Source: Microvirga lenta (lineage in GTDB: Bacteria; Pseudomonadota; Alphaproteobacteria; Rhizobiales; Beijerinckiaceae). From it: a DNA stretch of 64,000 nt. Both the position numbers and the translations under genes were made by a program. Below the pieces are notes generated by a model that worked only from the letters and a program-made list of their open reading frames with translations, had not been told where the DNA came from and did no database searches. Below are positions 37,439-46,170 of this stretch, one piece after another (position 1 is the stretch's first letter; each line of letters opens with the position of its first letter). The DNA is taken from NCBI RefSeq assembly GCF_020532555.1, contig NZ_JAJBBR010000005.1, forward strand, positions 412,128 through 476,127. Direction: 5' to 3'.

Positions 37439-37789
37439 TGGTCCTGCGCCGGAGGGGAACGCACCCTCCTGCGGCAGGAGGCCCAGGCACAAGCCCTGGG
37501 GCCGGAGCGGGTCGCAGGCCCGGCCGCACCAGGCGTGCGGCGTCCGCCTGCGGCCGTTCACGGACCAGCGCCGCCTGTTCGCCTGAAAAGAACCGTGCGC
37601 GAGGGGCCATCCGGCTCTTCTCCCTCTCCACCACCACCCTTCGAGCCGGTTCGCTCCTCGCGCCCCCTCGACTGCCACAAGGCCGCGCGCATACGCCCGC
37701 AGCCCGAGAACCCGTGCCTTCATCCTGCCGTGTCATCCCCGACGCGCCGCAGGCACGGGAAGGGGATCCAGCCTCCAGCCCGGCGCCCG

Positions 37790-37831
37790 TGGATTCCCCT
37801 CCCCTCCGCAGCGCTCCGGCCGGGACTGACA
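37790..37831 (-). repeat. Intergenic repeat, copy 3 (inverted)
   Basis: The plus-strand sequence TGGATTCCCCTCCCCTCCGC...GCCGGGACTGACA is the reverse complement of the units at 18952 and 37216. It sits between the SOS-type promoter and the exonuclease gene. Confidence 0.7.
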
Positions 37832-37860
37832 CAGGAGCGCACCACCCTATATTCTCACCC

Positions 37861-38916
37861 ATGGCGCTGCGTTCGACCGACATCCTGACCCAGACCCCGC
37901 AAGGGCTCTATTGCCCCCTCGGCGACTTCCATATCGATCCGGTCCGGCCCGTGGAGCGGGCGCTCGTCACCCACGGCCATTCGGACCATGCCCGCTCGGG
38001 GCACCGCTCCGTGATGGCGACGCGGGAGACCCTGCTCATCATGGCGGTCCGCTACGGCGCGGAGTTCGCGGGCTCGACCCAGGAAGCCCCGCTCGGCGAA
38101 AGCCTGCGCGTCGGCGACGTGACCGTGCGGTTCACGCCCGCCGGGCACGTGCTGGGCTCGGCGCAAATATCCATCGAGGCGGGCGGCACCCGGGTCGTCG
38201 TCTCGGGCGACTACAAGCGCGCCGAGGACCCGACCTGCCTTCCCTACGAGGTCGTGCCCTGCGACGTGTTCATCACCGAGGCGACCTTCGGCCTGCCGGT
38301 CTTCCGGCATCCGGACACCCGGGGCGAGGTGCGCAAGCTCCTGGCCTCCGTCGCGCTCTTTCCCGAACGCGCCCACATCGTCGGCGCCTATGCCCTCGGC
38401 AAGGCGCAGCGGGTCATGGCCCTGCTGCGGGAGGAAGGCTACGACCGGCCGATCTATCTGCACGGCGCCATGGAGCGCCTGACGGAGTTCTACAAGTCGG
38501 AAGGAATTTCCCTGGGCGAGACCCCGAAGGTCGTCGCCGCGGAACGGCCGAAGCTCGCCGGCGCGGTCGTGATCTGCCCGCCCTCCTCCATCCAGGATCT
38601 CTGGTCCCGCCGCTTTCCCGACCCGGTGACCTGCTTCGCGTCCGGCTGGATGCGGGTGCGCGCCCGCGCCCGGCAGAAGGGCGTGGAGCTGCCCCTCGTG
38701 ATCTCCGACCATTCCGACTGGGACGACCTCTGCCGCACGATCCGCGAGACCGGCGCGGGCGAGGTCTGGGTCACGCACGGGCAGGAGGACGCCCTGGTCC
38801 ATTGGTGCACGACCCACGGCATCAGGGCGCGGCCCCTGCACATGCTGGGCTATGGCGACGAGGGCGAGGCGGAGGAAGCCTCCTCCCCCAAGGAAGACGC
38901 GGGGGAAACCGCATGA
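37861..38916 (+). CDS. Ligase-associated DNA damage response exonuclease
   Basis: A 351-residue metallo-beta-lactamase/beta-CASP nuclease (TIGR04122) of the ligase-associated repair system. The metal-binding motif HGHSDH is at 38-43, and the beta-CASP region contains SGDYKRAEDPT and ISDHSDWDDL. It lies in an ATGA overlap with the ligase gene. ATG 37861 is the first residue with family homology; an open frame continues upstream to 37420 but codes a compositionally biased, unlikely extension. TATATT at 37851-37856 could be an extra promoter just before the gene. Confidence 0.9.
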   Translation: MALRSTDILTQTPQGLYCPLGDFHIDPVRPVERALVTHGHSDHARSGHRSVMATRETLLIMAVRYGAEFAGSTQEAPLGESLRVGDVTVRFTPAGHVLGSAQISIEAGGTRVVVSGDYKRAEDPTCLPYEVVPCDVFITEATFGLPVFRHPDTRGEVRKLLASVALFPERAHIVGAYALGKAQRVMALLREEGYDRPIYLHGAMERLTEFYKSEGISLGETPKVVAAERPKLAGAVVICPPSSIQDLWSRRFPDPVTCFASGWMRVRARARQKGVELPLVISDHSDWDDLCRTIRETGAGEVWVTHGQEDALVHWCTTHGIRARPLHMLGYGDEGEAEEASSPKEDAGETA

Positions 38917-40646
38917 ACCGCTTCGCCGCCCTCCTCGACCGGCTCGGCTACGAGCCGCGCCGCAACGCCAAGCTGCGGCTGCTCATGGACTATTTCCGGC
39001 ACACGCCGGACCCGGACCGCGGCTATGCCCTGGCCGCCATGACCGGCGCGCTGATGTTCAAGGAGGCGAAGCCCGGCCTGATCCGCGGCCTCGTGGAGGA
39101 GCGCACCGATCCGGTGCTGTTCCGCATGTCCTACCACTATGTGGGCGACCTGGCCGAGACGGCGGCGCTGATCTGGCCCGCGCCGGGGCATGAGAGCGTG
39201 GCTCCCGCCGGCGCCGAACCCGCCATCGGCCACAACAACCCGCCGCCCCACGTGCCAACCATCTCGGAGGTGGTCGAGACGCTCGCCACCACGAGCAAGA
39301 GCGACCTGCCGGCCCGCGTCGCCGGCTGGATGGACGCCCTCGACGAGACCGGGCGCTGGGCGCTGATCAAGCTCATCACGCGGGAGCTGCGCGTCGGCGT
39401 CTCGGCCCGGCTCGCCAAGACGGCGGTAGCCCAGCTCGGCGGGTTCGAGCCCGACGAGGTGGAGCTGATCTGGCACGGGCTGGAGCCCCCTTACGAGGAT
39501 CTCTTCGCCTGGGTCGAGGGCCGAGGCGAGAAACCGGAATCCGGCAATCCCGCGCCCTTCCGCCCGCCGATGCTGTCGCATCCGCTGGAGGAGGAGGATT
39601 TCGAGAAGCTCGACGCCTCGGAATTCATGGCGGAGTGGAAGTGGGACGGCATCCGGCTCCAGGCGGTCTCCGGCCGGGCAAGCGACGGGCGGCCGGTGCG
39701 GCGCATCTATTCCCGCACGGGCGAGGACGTGTCCCGCGCCTTTCCGGACCTCGTGGACGCGCTCGATTTCGAGGGCGCCATCGACGGGGAGCTGCTCATC
39801 GTCCGTGAGGGCCGCGTGCAGAGCTTCAACGTGCTGCAGCAGCGCCTGAACCGGAAGGCGGTGACGCCCAAGCTCGTCGCCGAGTTTCCGGCTCACTTAC
39901 GCGTCTACGACATCCTCACCGAAGGCGACGAGGACCTGCGCGACCTGCCCTTCCGCGAGCGCCGCCAGCGCCTGGAGGCGCTCGTCGCCCGCCTCGGCGA
40001 TCCGCGCATCGACCTCTCGCCCATGGTGCCCTTCTCCTCCTGGGAGGATCTTGCCGCCGCGCGGTCCGATCCGGCCTCGGTCGGCGCGGGACCGGACGCG
40101 GACGCCATCGAGGGCTGCATGGTGAAGCGGGCGGGCAGCCCCTATCTGCCGGGCCGTCCCAAGGGCCATTGGTACAAGTGGAAGCGCGATCCGTATCTTG
40201 TCGATGCGGTCATGATGTACGGCCAACGCGGGCACGGAAAGCGCTCCTCCTTCTATTCCGACTACACCTTCGGCGTCTGGCGCGACGGACCCGGCGGCGA
40301 GGAGCTGGTGCCCGTCGGCAAGGCCTATCACGGCTTCACGGACGAGGAGCTGGTCAAGCTCGACCGCTATGTCCGCAACCACACGGTCAACCGGTTCGGG
40401 CCGGTGCGGGAGGTGGAATACGGCAGGGACCGGGGCCTCGTGCTGGAAGTGGCGTTCGAGGGGCTGCAGCGCTCGACCCGGCACAAATCAGGCGTCGCCA
40501 TGCGCTTTCCCCGCATCAACCGGATCCGCTGGGACAAGCCGGCGGCGGAGGCGGACCGGCTCGAGACCCTGGAAAAGATCCTCGAACGGGGCGAAAAGGA
40601 GATCCACCCTCTGAAGGGTCGGGAAGCGGAACGGCGGGAGGGATGA
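38913..40646 (+). CDS. ATP-dependent DNA ligase (ligase-associated system)
   Basis: A 577-residue ATP-dependent DNA ligase. An N-terminal DNA-binding domain (to about 200) precedes the nucleotidyl transferase domain with catalytic Lys243 in EWKWDGIR, followed by an oligonucleotide-binding domain ending near 545. Motifs IDGELL and EGCMVKRAGSPY are in place. This is the ligase of the four-protein repair set. It seals nicks in DNA in the cytoplasm. It starts inside the exonuclease stop (ATGA) and ends inside the first possible start of the YjbQ gene, so the transcript is tightly packed. Confidence 0.93.
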   Translation: MNRFAALLDRLGYEPRRNAKLRLLMDYFRHTPDPDRGYALAAMTGALMFKEAKPGLIRGLVEERTDPVLFRMSYHYVGDLAETAALIWPAPGHESVAPAGAEPAIGHNNPPPHVPTISEVVETLATTSKSDLPARVAGWMDALDETGRWALIKLITRELRVGVSARLAKTAVAQLGGFEPDEVELIWHGLEPPYEDLFAWVEGRGEKPESGNPAPFRPPMLSHPLEEEDFEKLDASEFMAEWKWDGIRLQAVSGRASDGRPVRRIYSRTGEDVSRAFPDLVDALDFEGAIDGELLIVREGRVQSFNVLQQRLNRKAVTPKLVAEFPAHLRVYDILTEGDEDLRDLPFRERRQRLEALVARLGDPRIDLSPMVPFSSWEDLAAARSDPASVGAGPDADAIEGCMVKRAGSPYLPGRPKGHWYKWKRDPYLVDAVMMYGQRGHGKRSSFYSDYTFGVWRDGPGGEELVPVGKAYHGFTDEELVKLDRYVRNHTVNRFGPVREVEYGRDRGLVLEVAFEGLQRSTRHKSGVAMRFPRINRIRWDKPAAEADRLETLEKILERGEKEIHPLKGREAERREG

Positions 40647-40648
40647 CG

Positions 40649-41101
40649 ATGCTGACCGTGGACACCATCACCCAAGGCAGCGTGACCCAGCAGGCGAGCG
40701 GCAGGCTTCTGGTCGAGACCCGGGGACAGGGCTTCACGGAGATCACCGACGCGGCCGCGCGCTGGGTGTTCGGAACCGGCATCCTGCAAGGGCTCCTGAC
40801 GGTCTTCTGCCGGCACACCTCGGCCTCCCTGACGATCCAGGAGAATGCGGACCCGGACGTCCGCGAGGACCTGCTCATGGCCTTCGACCGGCTGGCGCCG
40901 CGGGACGGGTCCTACGTCCACACGACGGAAGGGCCGGACGACATGCCGGCCCACATCCGGACCGTCCTGTCCGGCGTCAGCCTGAGCATTCCCGTCATGG
41001 AGGGGCAGATGGTTCTCGGGACCTGGCAGGGCCTCTATCTCGTCGAGCACCGGGACCGGCCCCACCGCCGCGACATCGTTTTCCACCTGATCGGCGCCTG
41101 A
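40649..41101 (+). CDS. YjbQ (UPF0047) family protein
   Basis: A 150-residue member of the YjbQ/UPF0047 family, which has been described as a secondary thiamine-phosphate synthase-like or phosphatase fold. The conserved HTSASLTIQENADPDVREDL starts at residue 56, and GTWQGLYLVEHR is close to the C-terminus. GGAGGG lies 6 bases before ATG 40649, which I prefer to ATG 40643. It follows the ligase in the same operon, though no repair role is known for the family. Confidence 0.88.
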   Translation: MLTVDTITQGSVTQQASGRLLVETRGQGFTEITDAAARWVFGTGILQGLLTVFCRHTSASLTIQENADPDVREDLLMAFDRLAPRDGSYVHTTEGPDDMPAHIRTVLSGVSLSIPVMEGQMVLGTWQGLYLVEHRDRPHRRDIVFHLIGA

Positions 41102-41250
41102 TCCCTCCCCATTCGGGCAGTTTATATTTGAACAACCGGCTCCATACCCCCTACAGTTTCAGGTAGAATGGCTTTGCCGCTCCTCCTGCCTTGCCAGACC
41201 GGCGGGGATGCGGCTAAGGCCTTACAAAAAAGTGGCGTGGGAGGAACAGA

Positions 41251-41922
41251 GTGCAGGGCCAGGACACCACGATCGTCATTGCCGACGACCACCCGCTTTT
41301 CCGTGGGGCGCTGAGGCAGGCCATCGCCTCCGTCATGCCGAAGGCCCGGGTGATCGAGGCGAGCGGACTCGACGAGCTGAACGCCGCCCTCACCCAGGAA
41401 CGCGACCTCGACCTCATCCTGCTCGATCTGACCATGCCGGGCGTGCAGGGCTTCTCGGCGCTGCTCTCGCTGCGGGCGCAGCATCCGGAATACCCGGTGG
41501 TCATCGTCTCGGCCACGGAGGAGCCCACGGTCATCCGCCGCGCCATGGAGTTCGGCGCCTCGGGCTTCATCCCCAAATCCATCGACGTGGACAGCATCGG
41601 CGGCGCCATCTCGGCCGTGCTGGCGGGCGACACCTGGACGCCGCCCGACGTGGACCTCTCCGCCGCCGAGGACAAGGAAACCGCGGATCTGGTGCGCCGC
41701 CTCGCCACCCTCACCCCGCAGCAGGTCCGCGTCCTGACCATGCTGTCCGAGGGCCTGCTCAACAAGCAGATCGCCTACGAGCTCAATGTCTCCGAAGCGA
41801 CCGTGAAGGCCCACGTCTCGGCCATTCTCGACAAGCTCGGCGTCGACAGCCGGACCCAGGCGGTCATCGCCGCCTCGAAGATCGGCGTGACCCAGCGCCC
41901 CTCCCCGGCCGGGGCCGACTAG
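41251..41922 (+). CDS. LuxR-type response regulator (CrbR/ErdR-like)
   Basis: A 223-residue response regulator. The receiver domain has the acidic pocket ADDHP at 11-15 and the phospho-acceptor Asp59 in LILLDLTMPG, and the C-terminal GerE helix-turn-helix covers about 155-215 (LTPQQVRVLTMLSEGLLNKQIAYELNVSEATVKAHVSAIL). It resembles CrbR, ErdR and AgmR, the partners of symporter-hybrid kinases. A kinase of exactly that type is encoded at 13610-17119, about 24 kb away. GTG 41251 follows GGAGGAA. The pairing is inferred from family resemblance. Confidence 0.9.
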   Translation: MQGQDTTIVIADDHPLFRGALRQAIASVMPKARVIEASGLDELNAALTQERDLDLILLDLTMPGVQGFSALLSLRAQHPEYPVVIVSATEEPTVIRRAMEFGASGFIPKSIDVDSIGGAISAVLAGDTWTPPDVDLSAAEDKETADLVRRLATLTPQQVRVLTMLSEGLLNKQIAYELNVSEATVKAHVSAILDKLGVDSRTQAVIAASKIGVTQRPSPAGAD

Positions 41923-42857
41923 AGCGCCTCCACGAAGGCATCGATCCGCGACAGCGCCTTCTCGGCCATGGCGCTATCGAAGCGGATGAACACGTGGCAT
42001 CCCCCCGGCCAGACGGCGAGTTCGGTCCGGTTTCCGGCCGCCGCCCAGCGCGACGCCATGAACAGCGTGTCGTCCAGGAGCATGTCCCGCGTACCGACGG
42101 AGAAGAGCGCCGGCGGCAGGCCCTTCAGATCGGCGAAGAGCGGCGAGACATCGGGGTCGTACCGGTCGATGGAGCCGCAGAAATTGTCGGCGAAGACCCG
42201 CACGTCGTTGGTGTTGAGGATGAGCCTCTCGCTGCCCCAAAGCCGCACGCTCGGCGTCAGGTTGAGGTCGTAGCAGCCCGCGAAGAGGTTCGCGCCCCGG
42301 AAGGGATCGAGGCCGTGCCTGTCCCGCAGGCGCAGGATGGTGACGGCCGAGAGATGAGCCCCGGCCGACTCGCCGCCGATGAACAGGCGCGACGTCCCGA
42401 ACCGGCTCTCGGCCTCGCGGATCACCCAGAGGGCCGCCGCCTCGCAATCGTCGGGCGCGGCCGGGTAGGGATTTTCCGGAGCCAGCCGGTATTCCACGGA
42501 CACGACCGCAAGGCCGCACCTGTCGGCGAGGCGGTCGAGCCAGGGATCCTGCTCGTCCGCGGTGCCCCAGGTCCAGCCGCCGCCATGGATGTGGAAGTAG
42601 ACGCCGCGCGGGTTGTCCGGCGCGAAGATCCGCAGCGGAATGGGGCCCGCCGGGCCGTCGATGGCGATGGTCTGCGCCCGGGGGCTCGGAGCCATGAGCG
42701 GGAACGGACCGAGCCCCTGGCGGCGGCGCTCCCGCACCAGGGCCGGAGGCACCGACATCGGGTCCGGCAGGGTCGAGAGCTTTGCCACGATATCGGCGTT
42801 TTGAGCACGGATTTCGTCGCTGATGGCGGATGGGTCGAAAAGAGCGGGATCGATCAT
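41919..42857 (-). CDS. Alpha/beta hydrolase, hormone-sensitive lipase type
   Basis: A 312-residue carboxylesterase of the HSL group. HGGGW forms the oxyanion hole near residue 85, GESAGAH contains the nucleophile serine, the acid is in the STRDMLLDD-like segment (VGTRDMLLDD), and the base is in GGCHVF. The enzyme would hydrolyse short acyl esters. ATG 42857 is chosen, although the ribosome-binding site is weak. It converges with the response regulator gene and overlaps its stop by three bases. Confidence 0.9.
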   Translation of the reverse strand: MIDPALFDPSAISDEIRAQNADIVAKLSTLPDPMSVPPALVRERRRQGLGPFPLMAPSPRAQTIAIDGPAGPIPLRIFAPDNPRGVYFHIHGGGWTWGTADEQDPWLDRLADRCGLAVVSVEYRLAPENPYPAAPDDCEAAALWVIREAESRFGTSRLFIGGESAGAHLSAVTILRLRDRHGLDPFRGANLFAGCYDLNLTPSVRLWGSERLILNTNDVRVFADNFCGSIDRYDPDVSPLFADLKGLPPALFSVGTRDMLLDDTLFMASRWAAAGNRTELAVWPGGCHVFIRFDSAMAEKALSRIDAFVEAL

Positions 42858-42954
42858 GCCATTCTCACGGAAGTGTTGCGTTCGTCGCCAGCCCTTGCGA
42901 TGAAGCACACGCCGAAGCCCAGGTCCAGCCAAGCTCTTCGACGAGGATGAGGAT

Positions 42955-43215
42955 ATGTCCAACATGCACCGTTTCATCGGCGGCTCGCCCGGCTCGGTCC
43001 TGGCCAAGCTGATCTTTCTCTCCCTCCTCGTCGGGGCCTTCATGGCCTTCCTCGACATCACGCCGTTCGGGCTGGTCGAAGGGCTGTTCAACTGGATCCG
43101 CTCCGTTCTGGATCTCAGCCTGGACACGGTGAAGGAGGTCGGCCTCTGGATCCTCTACGGAGCGGTCATCGTCGTCCCGCTCTGGCTCATCTCCCGCCTC
43201 TTCGACCGGCGCTGA
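42955..43215 (+). CDS. Small inner-membrane protein (DUF6460-like)
   Basis: An 86-residue protein with two predicted membrane helices (about 17-36 and 62-80). An amphipathic stretch lies between them and RLFDRR ends the chain. The pattern GGSPGSVLAKLIFLSLLVG at the start and LLYGAVIVVPLWLISR near the end resembles the DUF6460 proteins of Hyphomicrobiales. GAGGAT is 2 bases before ATG 42955. The function is unknown. Confidence 0.8.
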   Translation: MSNMHRFIGGSPGSVLAKLIFLSLLVGAFMAFLDITPFGLVEGLFNWIRSVLDLSLDTVKEVGLWILYGAVIVVPLWLISRLFDRR

Positions 43216-43231
43216 AGGACCTGCCGGGACC

Positions 43232-44572
43232 ATGATGGACGGCTCCACAGCGACGCGGAGGATCGAGGTCACCCATTGGCGCATGCTGGCGCTTGCGCTG
43301 CCCATGACCCTGTCCCACGTCACGACCCCGCTCCTCGGGCTCGTCGACGCGACGGTGATCGGCAGGCTCGGCGAGGCGCACCTCCTGGGCGCCGTCGCCC
43401 TCGGCGCCGTCATCTTCGATTTCGTGTTCTGGAGCTTCGGCTCCCTGCGCATGGCCACCGCCGGGCTGACCGCCCAGGCGACGGGCGCCGGCGACCGGCA
43501 TCAGGTCGATTGCACCCTGGCGCGCGCGCTGCTCGTCGGCGCCGTCGTCGGCCTCCTGCTGATCCTGCTGCAATGGCCGATCGCGACCATCGCCTTCTCC
43601 GTGGCCGGCGCGAGCGCGGCGGTGACGGAGGCGCTGTCGACCTATTTCTTCGTCCGCATCTGGGCGGCTCCCTTCACGCTGGCGAACTACGTCATCCTGG
43701 GCTCCACCCTCGGGCGCGGCCGCACCGATCTCGGATTGCTGCTCCAGGTGGCGATCAACGTGATCAACATCCTGCTGACGGCAACGCTGGTGATCGTCTT
43801 CGATCTCGGCGTCGCGGGAGCGGCCCTCGGCACGGCGGCGGCGGAGGTGGCGGGCGTGGGCCTCGGCATCGCGGTTCTGCGCCGCCTCGGCTCCAACCCC
43901 TTCTCCGTCACCTGGAGCGAGGTTCTGGACAAGGCCGCGATGCTGCAGACCATGGCCGTGAACCGGGACATCATGATCCGCAACGTGGCGCTGATCCTGG
44001 CCTTCTCGATCTTCAGCGCCCTGGGCGCGCGAACCGGCGACGTGACGCTGGCGGCCAATGCCGTGCTCTACAACATGTTCCTGATCGGCGGCTATTTCCT
44101 CGACGGCTTCGCCACCGCCGCCGAGACCCTGTGCGGCCAGAGCATCGGCGCCCGCGACGAGCGCGGATTCCGCCGCGCCGTCACCCTGAGCCTCGGATGG
44201 AGCATCGGGTTCGGCCTTGCCGTCTCCGCCCTGTTCCTGCTCGTCGGCGGCGCCTTCATCGACTTCGTGACCACGAGCGCCGATGTCCGCCTCTACGCGA
44301 GGGATTACCTGATCTTCGCCGCCCTGACGCCGCTCGTGGGCGCGGCCGCCTTCGCCTATGACGGCATCTACACCGGCGCAACCTGGACCCGGGCCATGCG
44401 CGACCTCATGGTCGTGGCCTTCGCGGTCTACGGGCTCGTGCTTCTCGCGGCCGGAAGCCTCGGCAACACGGCCTTGTGGATCGCGCTCCTGGTGTTTCTC
44501 GGCACGCGCGGCATCGGTCAGGCGGCTCTCTGCGCCAGATTGACGAAGCAGACATTCGCCAGGTTCGCGTGA
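43232..44572 (+). CDS. MATE family efflux transporter
   Basis: A 446-residue multidrug and toxin extrusion protein with 12 predicted helices in two homologous halves. The N-half begins LALPMTLSHVTTPLLGLVDATVIGRLGEAHLLGAVALG, which is the DinF-type pattern with the Gly-Arg-Leu loop. MATE transporters export cationic compounds using Na+ or H+. It follows the small membrane gene by 16 bases. Two start codons (43232, 43235) are possible. DinF-like members are often near DNA-damage genes, but nothing here links it to them. Confidence 0.9.
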   Translation: MMDGSTATRRIEVTHWRMLALALPMTLSHVTTPLLGLVDATVIGRLGEAHLLGAVALGAVIFDFVFWSFGSLRMATAGLTAQATGAGDRHQVDCTLARALLVGAVVGLLLILLQWPIATIAFSVAGASAAVTEALSTYFFVRIWAAPFTLANYVILGSTLGRGRTDLGLLLQVAINVINILLTATLVIVFDLGVAGAALGTAAAEVAGVGLGIAVLRRLGSNPFSVTWSEVLDKAAMLQTMAVNRDIMIRNVALILAFSIFSALGARTGDVTLAANAVLYNMFLIGGYFLDGFATAAETLCGQSIGARDERGFRRAVTLSLGWSIGFGLAVSALFLLVGGAFIDFVTTSADVRLYARDYLIFAALTPLVGAAAFAYDGIYTGATWTRAMRDLMVVAFAVYGLVLLAAGSLGNTALWIALLVFLGTRGIGQAALCARLTKQTFARFA

Positions 44573-44587
44573 GGAGCGGAGTTCCGG

Positions 44588-45670
44588 TCAGAGCTCCGCA
44601 GCCAGCGCACGCGCATCCCGCCCGACGGATGCGGCGAGGGTCGTGCCTTCACGGGCCAGCTTCTCCACCAGTCCGCGCTTGATGTCGCCAATCAATCCCG
44701 GCCCCTTGTAGACCATGGCCGAATAGAGCTGGACGAGGCTCGCCCCCGCCCTGATCTTCGCCCAGGCCGCCTCGGCGGAATCGACGCCGCCGACGCCTAT
44801 AAGGGGAAGCTTGCGCTCGACGCGCAGGAAGGTCTCGGCCAGCATCCTGGTCGACGGCGCGAAGAGCGGCTTGCCGGACAATCCGCCCGTCTCTCCCGCG
44901 AGCGCCCTGTCCTTCAGCGTTTCTGGCCGCGCAACCGTGGTGTTGGAAACGGTGAGCCCGTCGATGCCGCGCTTCAGGGCCGTCGCCACGATGGCGTCGA
45001 GAGTCTCCAGCGAAATGTCGGGGGCGATCTTCAGGAGAACGATGGTCCTCCGTCGTCCCTCGTCCGCCGCGTCCCTCGCATCGATGCAGCGGGCAAGGAG
45101 ATCGTCCAGGAACGCCTCGCCCTGAAGGTCGCGCAGGCCTGGCGTGTTGGGCGAGGAGACGTTGATGGTGAGGAAATCGACGAGACCGGAAAGGCCGCGG
45201 ATGCACTGGGCGTAATCGGCGATGCGATCCGTCGAGTCCTTGTTCGCGCCGATGTTCACGCCGACGATGCCCGGTCTTCCCCGACGCCGCGCGAGGCGCT
45301 GGCGAGCCGCGTCGAGGCCGTCGCTGTTCAGTCCGAAACGGTTGATGATGGCTTCGTCCTGCGTCAGCCGGAACAGCCGCGGGCGCGGATTGCCCGCCTG
45401 CGCCCTCGGCACCACGCCACCGAGTTCGACGAAGCCGAAGCCGAGCGCGAGGAGTTGGTCAGGCACTTCGCACTGCTTGTCGAAGCCGGCCGCGAGCCCG
45501 ACGGGATTGGGGAAGCGTCGGCCCATCGCGTCGACGGCGAGACGATCGTCGTCCTTGCCCGCCGTCGTGGCGGGCATCAGGGACAGCGCCCGGATCGTCA
45601 TTTGATGGGCGGTCTCCGGATCGAGCGCGTGCAGGACGGGTTTCGCGAAGGGAAAGAGGCTGCCGATCAT
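44588..45670 (-). CDS. pyrD: Dihydroorotate dehydrogenase (quinone), class 2
   Basis: A 360-residue membrane-associated enzyme of pyrimidine synthesis that passes electrons from dihydroorotate to ubiquinone. The N-terminal helix ([19 protein letters not shown]) is the quinone-binding tail of class 2. FMN-binding regions [31 protein letters not shown] and [11 protein letters not shown] are present, the latter with the catalytic serine. It starts in an ATGA overlap with the DUF952 gene. Codon use is normal and it converges on the MATE gene with 15 bases between stops. Confidence 0.95.
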   Translation of the reverse strand: MIGSLFPFAKPVLHALDPETAHQMTIRALSLMPATTAGKDDDRLAVDAMGRRFPNPVGLAAGFDKQCEVPDQLLALGFGFVELGGVVPRAQAGNPRPRLFRLTQDEAIINRFGLNSDGLDAARQRLARRRGRPGIVGVNIGANKDSTDRIADYAQCIRGLSGLVDFLTINVSSPNTPGLRDLQGEAFLDDLLARCIDARDAADEGRRRTIVLLKIAPDISLETLDAIVATALKRGIDGLTVSNTTVARPETLKDRALAGETGGLSGKPLFAPSTRMLAETFLRVERKLPLIGVGGVDSAEAAWAKIRAGASLVQLYSAMVYKGPGLIGDIKRGLVEKLAREGTTLAASVGRDARALAAEL

Positions 45671-46011
45671 GGTGCGAGATCCGGAAAGATGTGATGGCCG
45701 TCGCTGCCGAGGGGAAGCGGCTTGACCCACAGGACGGCGGAGAGGGGCAGAGTCGCGTAGAGATGCGGAAAGAGATCGCCGCCGCGAGACGGCTCGTAGC
45801 GCAGGGCCTCTCCGAGCCGGCTCTCGTCGATGGCGATCAGCAGCAGATCGCCCTGCCCTGCGAAGTGCCTGGCCGCCGTCTCACGAACCTGTTGTGCCGT
45901 CGAGAAATGGAGGTACCCATCAATAATGTCGATGGGGGCTCCTTCGAAGAAACCGGCCTTCTCGGCATTGCGCCACAACGGTTCCGGGCAGATCTTATAG
46001 ATGGTTTTCAT
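45667..46011 (-). CDS. DUF952 domain protein
   Basis: A 114-residue protein of the DUF952 family (COG3502). It has the family opening [50 protein letters not shown] and the charged core [34 protein letters not shown]. The family is structurally known as an ADP-ribosyltransferase-like fold but has no assigned reaction. It is the first gene of a two-gene unit with pyrD, which is a frequent pairing in alphaproteobacteria. ATG 46011 is the start by homology. Confidence 0.88.
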   Translation of the reverse strand: MKTIYKICPEPLWRNAEKAGFFEGAPIDIIDGYLHFSTAQQVRETAARHFAGQGDLLLIAIDESRLGEALRYEPSRGGDLFPHLYATLPLSAVLWVKPLPLGSDGHHIFPDLAP

Positions 46012-46170
46012 GAGGGTTTGAGTAGCTGCGGAACGCTTAAGGAGCAACCCGAACGTGGACGAGATGTCGCTGGAAGGTCTTCGTGGTTGTCCGGGCCACA
46101 GAACAACCTTAATTCCTAACAATAGGTTCGGTTTCAGTTAGTTTTTTCGCTGCTTGCGAAGGTATATCAC

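Larger units (their letters stand above)
36453..37860. other. 1.4-kb gene-poor region with repeats
   Basis: No convincing protein gene. The stretch 36470-36500 has a 10-bp stem (CCACCAGGAG with CTCCTGGTGG, 36476-36497). From about 36770 to 37240 there are several unrelated repeats: a direct-and-inverted unit with CTCTCCCGTGGGGAGAGG, a CATGGCCGGGCCTGTCCCGGCCATC palindrome near 37000-37023, and mirrored CCGGGCTC-rich units at 37060-37200. The LexA box and promoter at 37335-37378 are the only clear control signals. Downstream to 37860 is a GC-rich leader. Confidence 0.7.

Noticed and set aside
37384..37600. RNase P RNA, SRP RNA or tmRNA at the structured leader
   Set aside because: The conserved cores (for example GAGGAAAGTCC of RNase P RNA, the GGAAGCA loop of SRP RNA, or the tRNA-like ends of tmRNA) are not present.
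37420..37860. N-terminal extension of 147 residues on the exonuclease
   Set aside because: The frame is open, but the product is a run of Arg, Pro, Gly and Ala, covers a copy of an intergenic repeat, and homology starts at ATG 37861.
41102..41135. LexA box before the response regulator gene
   Set aside because: A single GAAC is present, but the second half seven bases later is missing.
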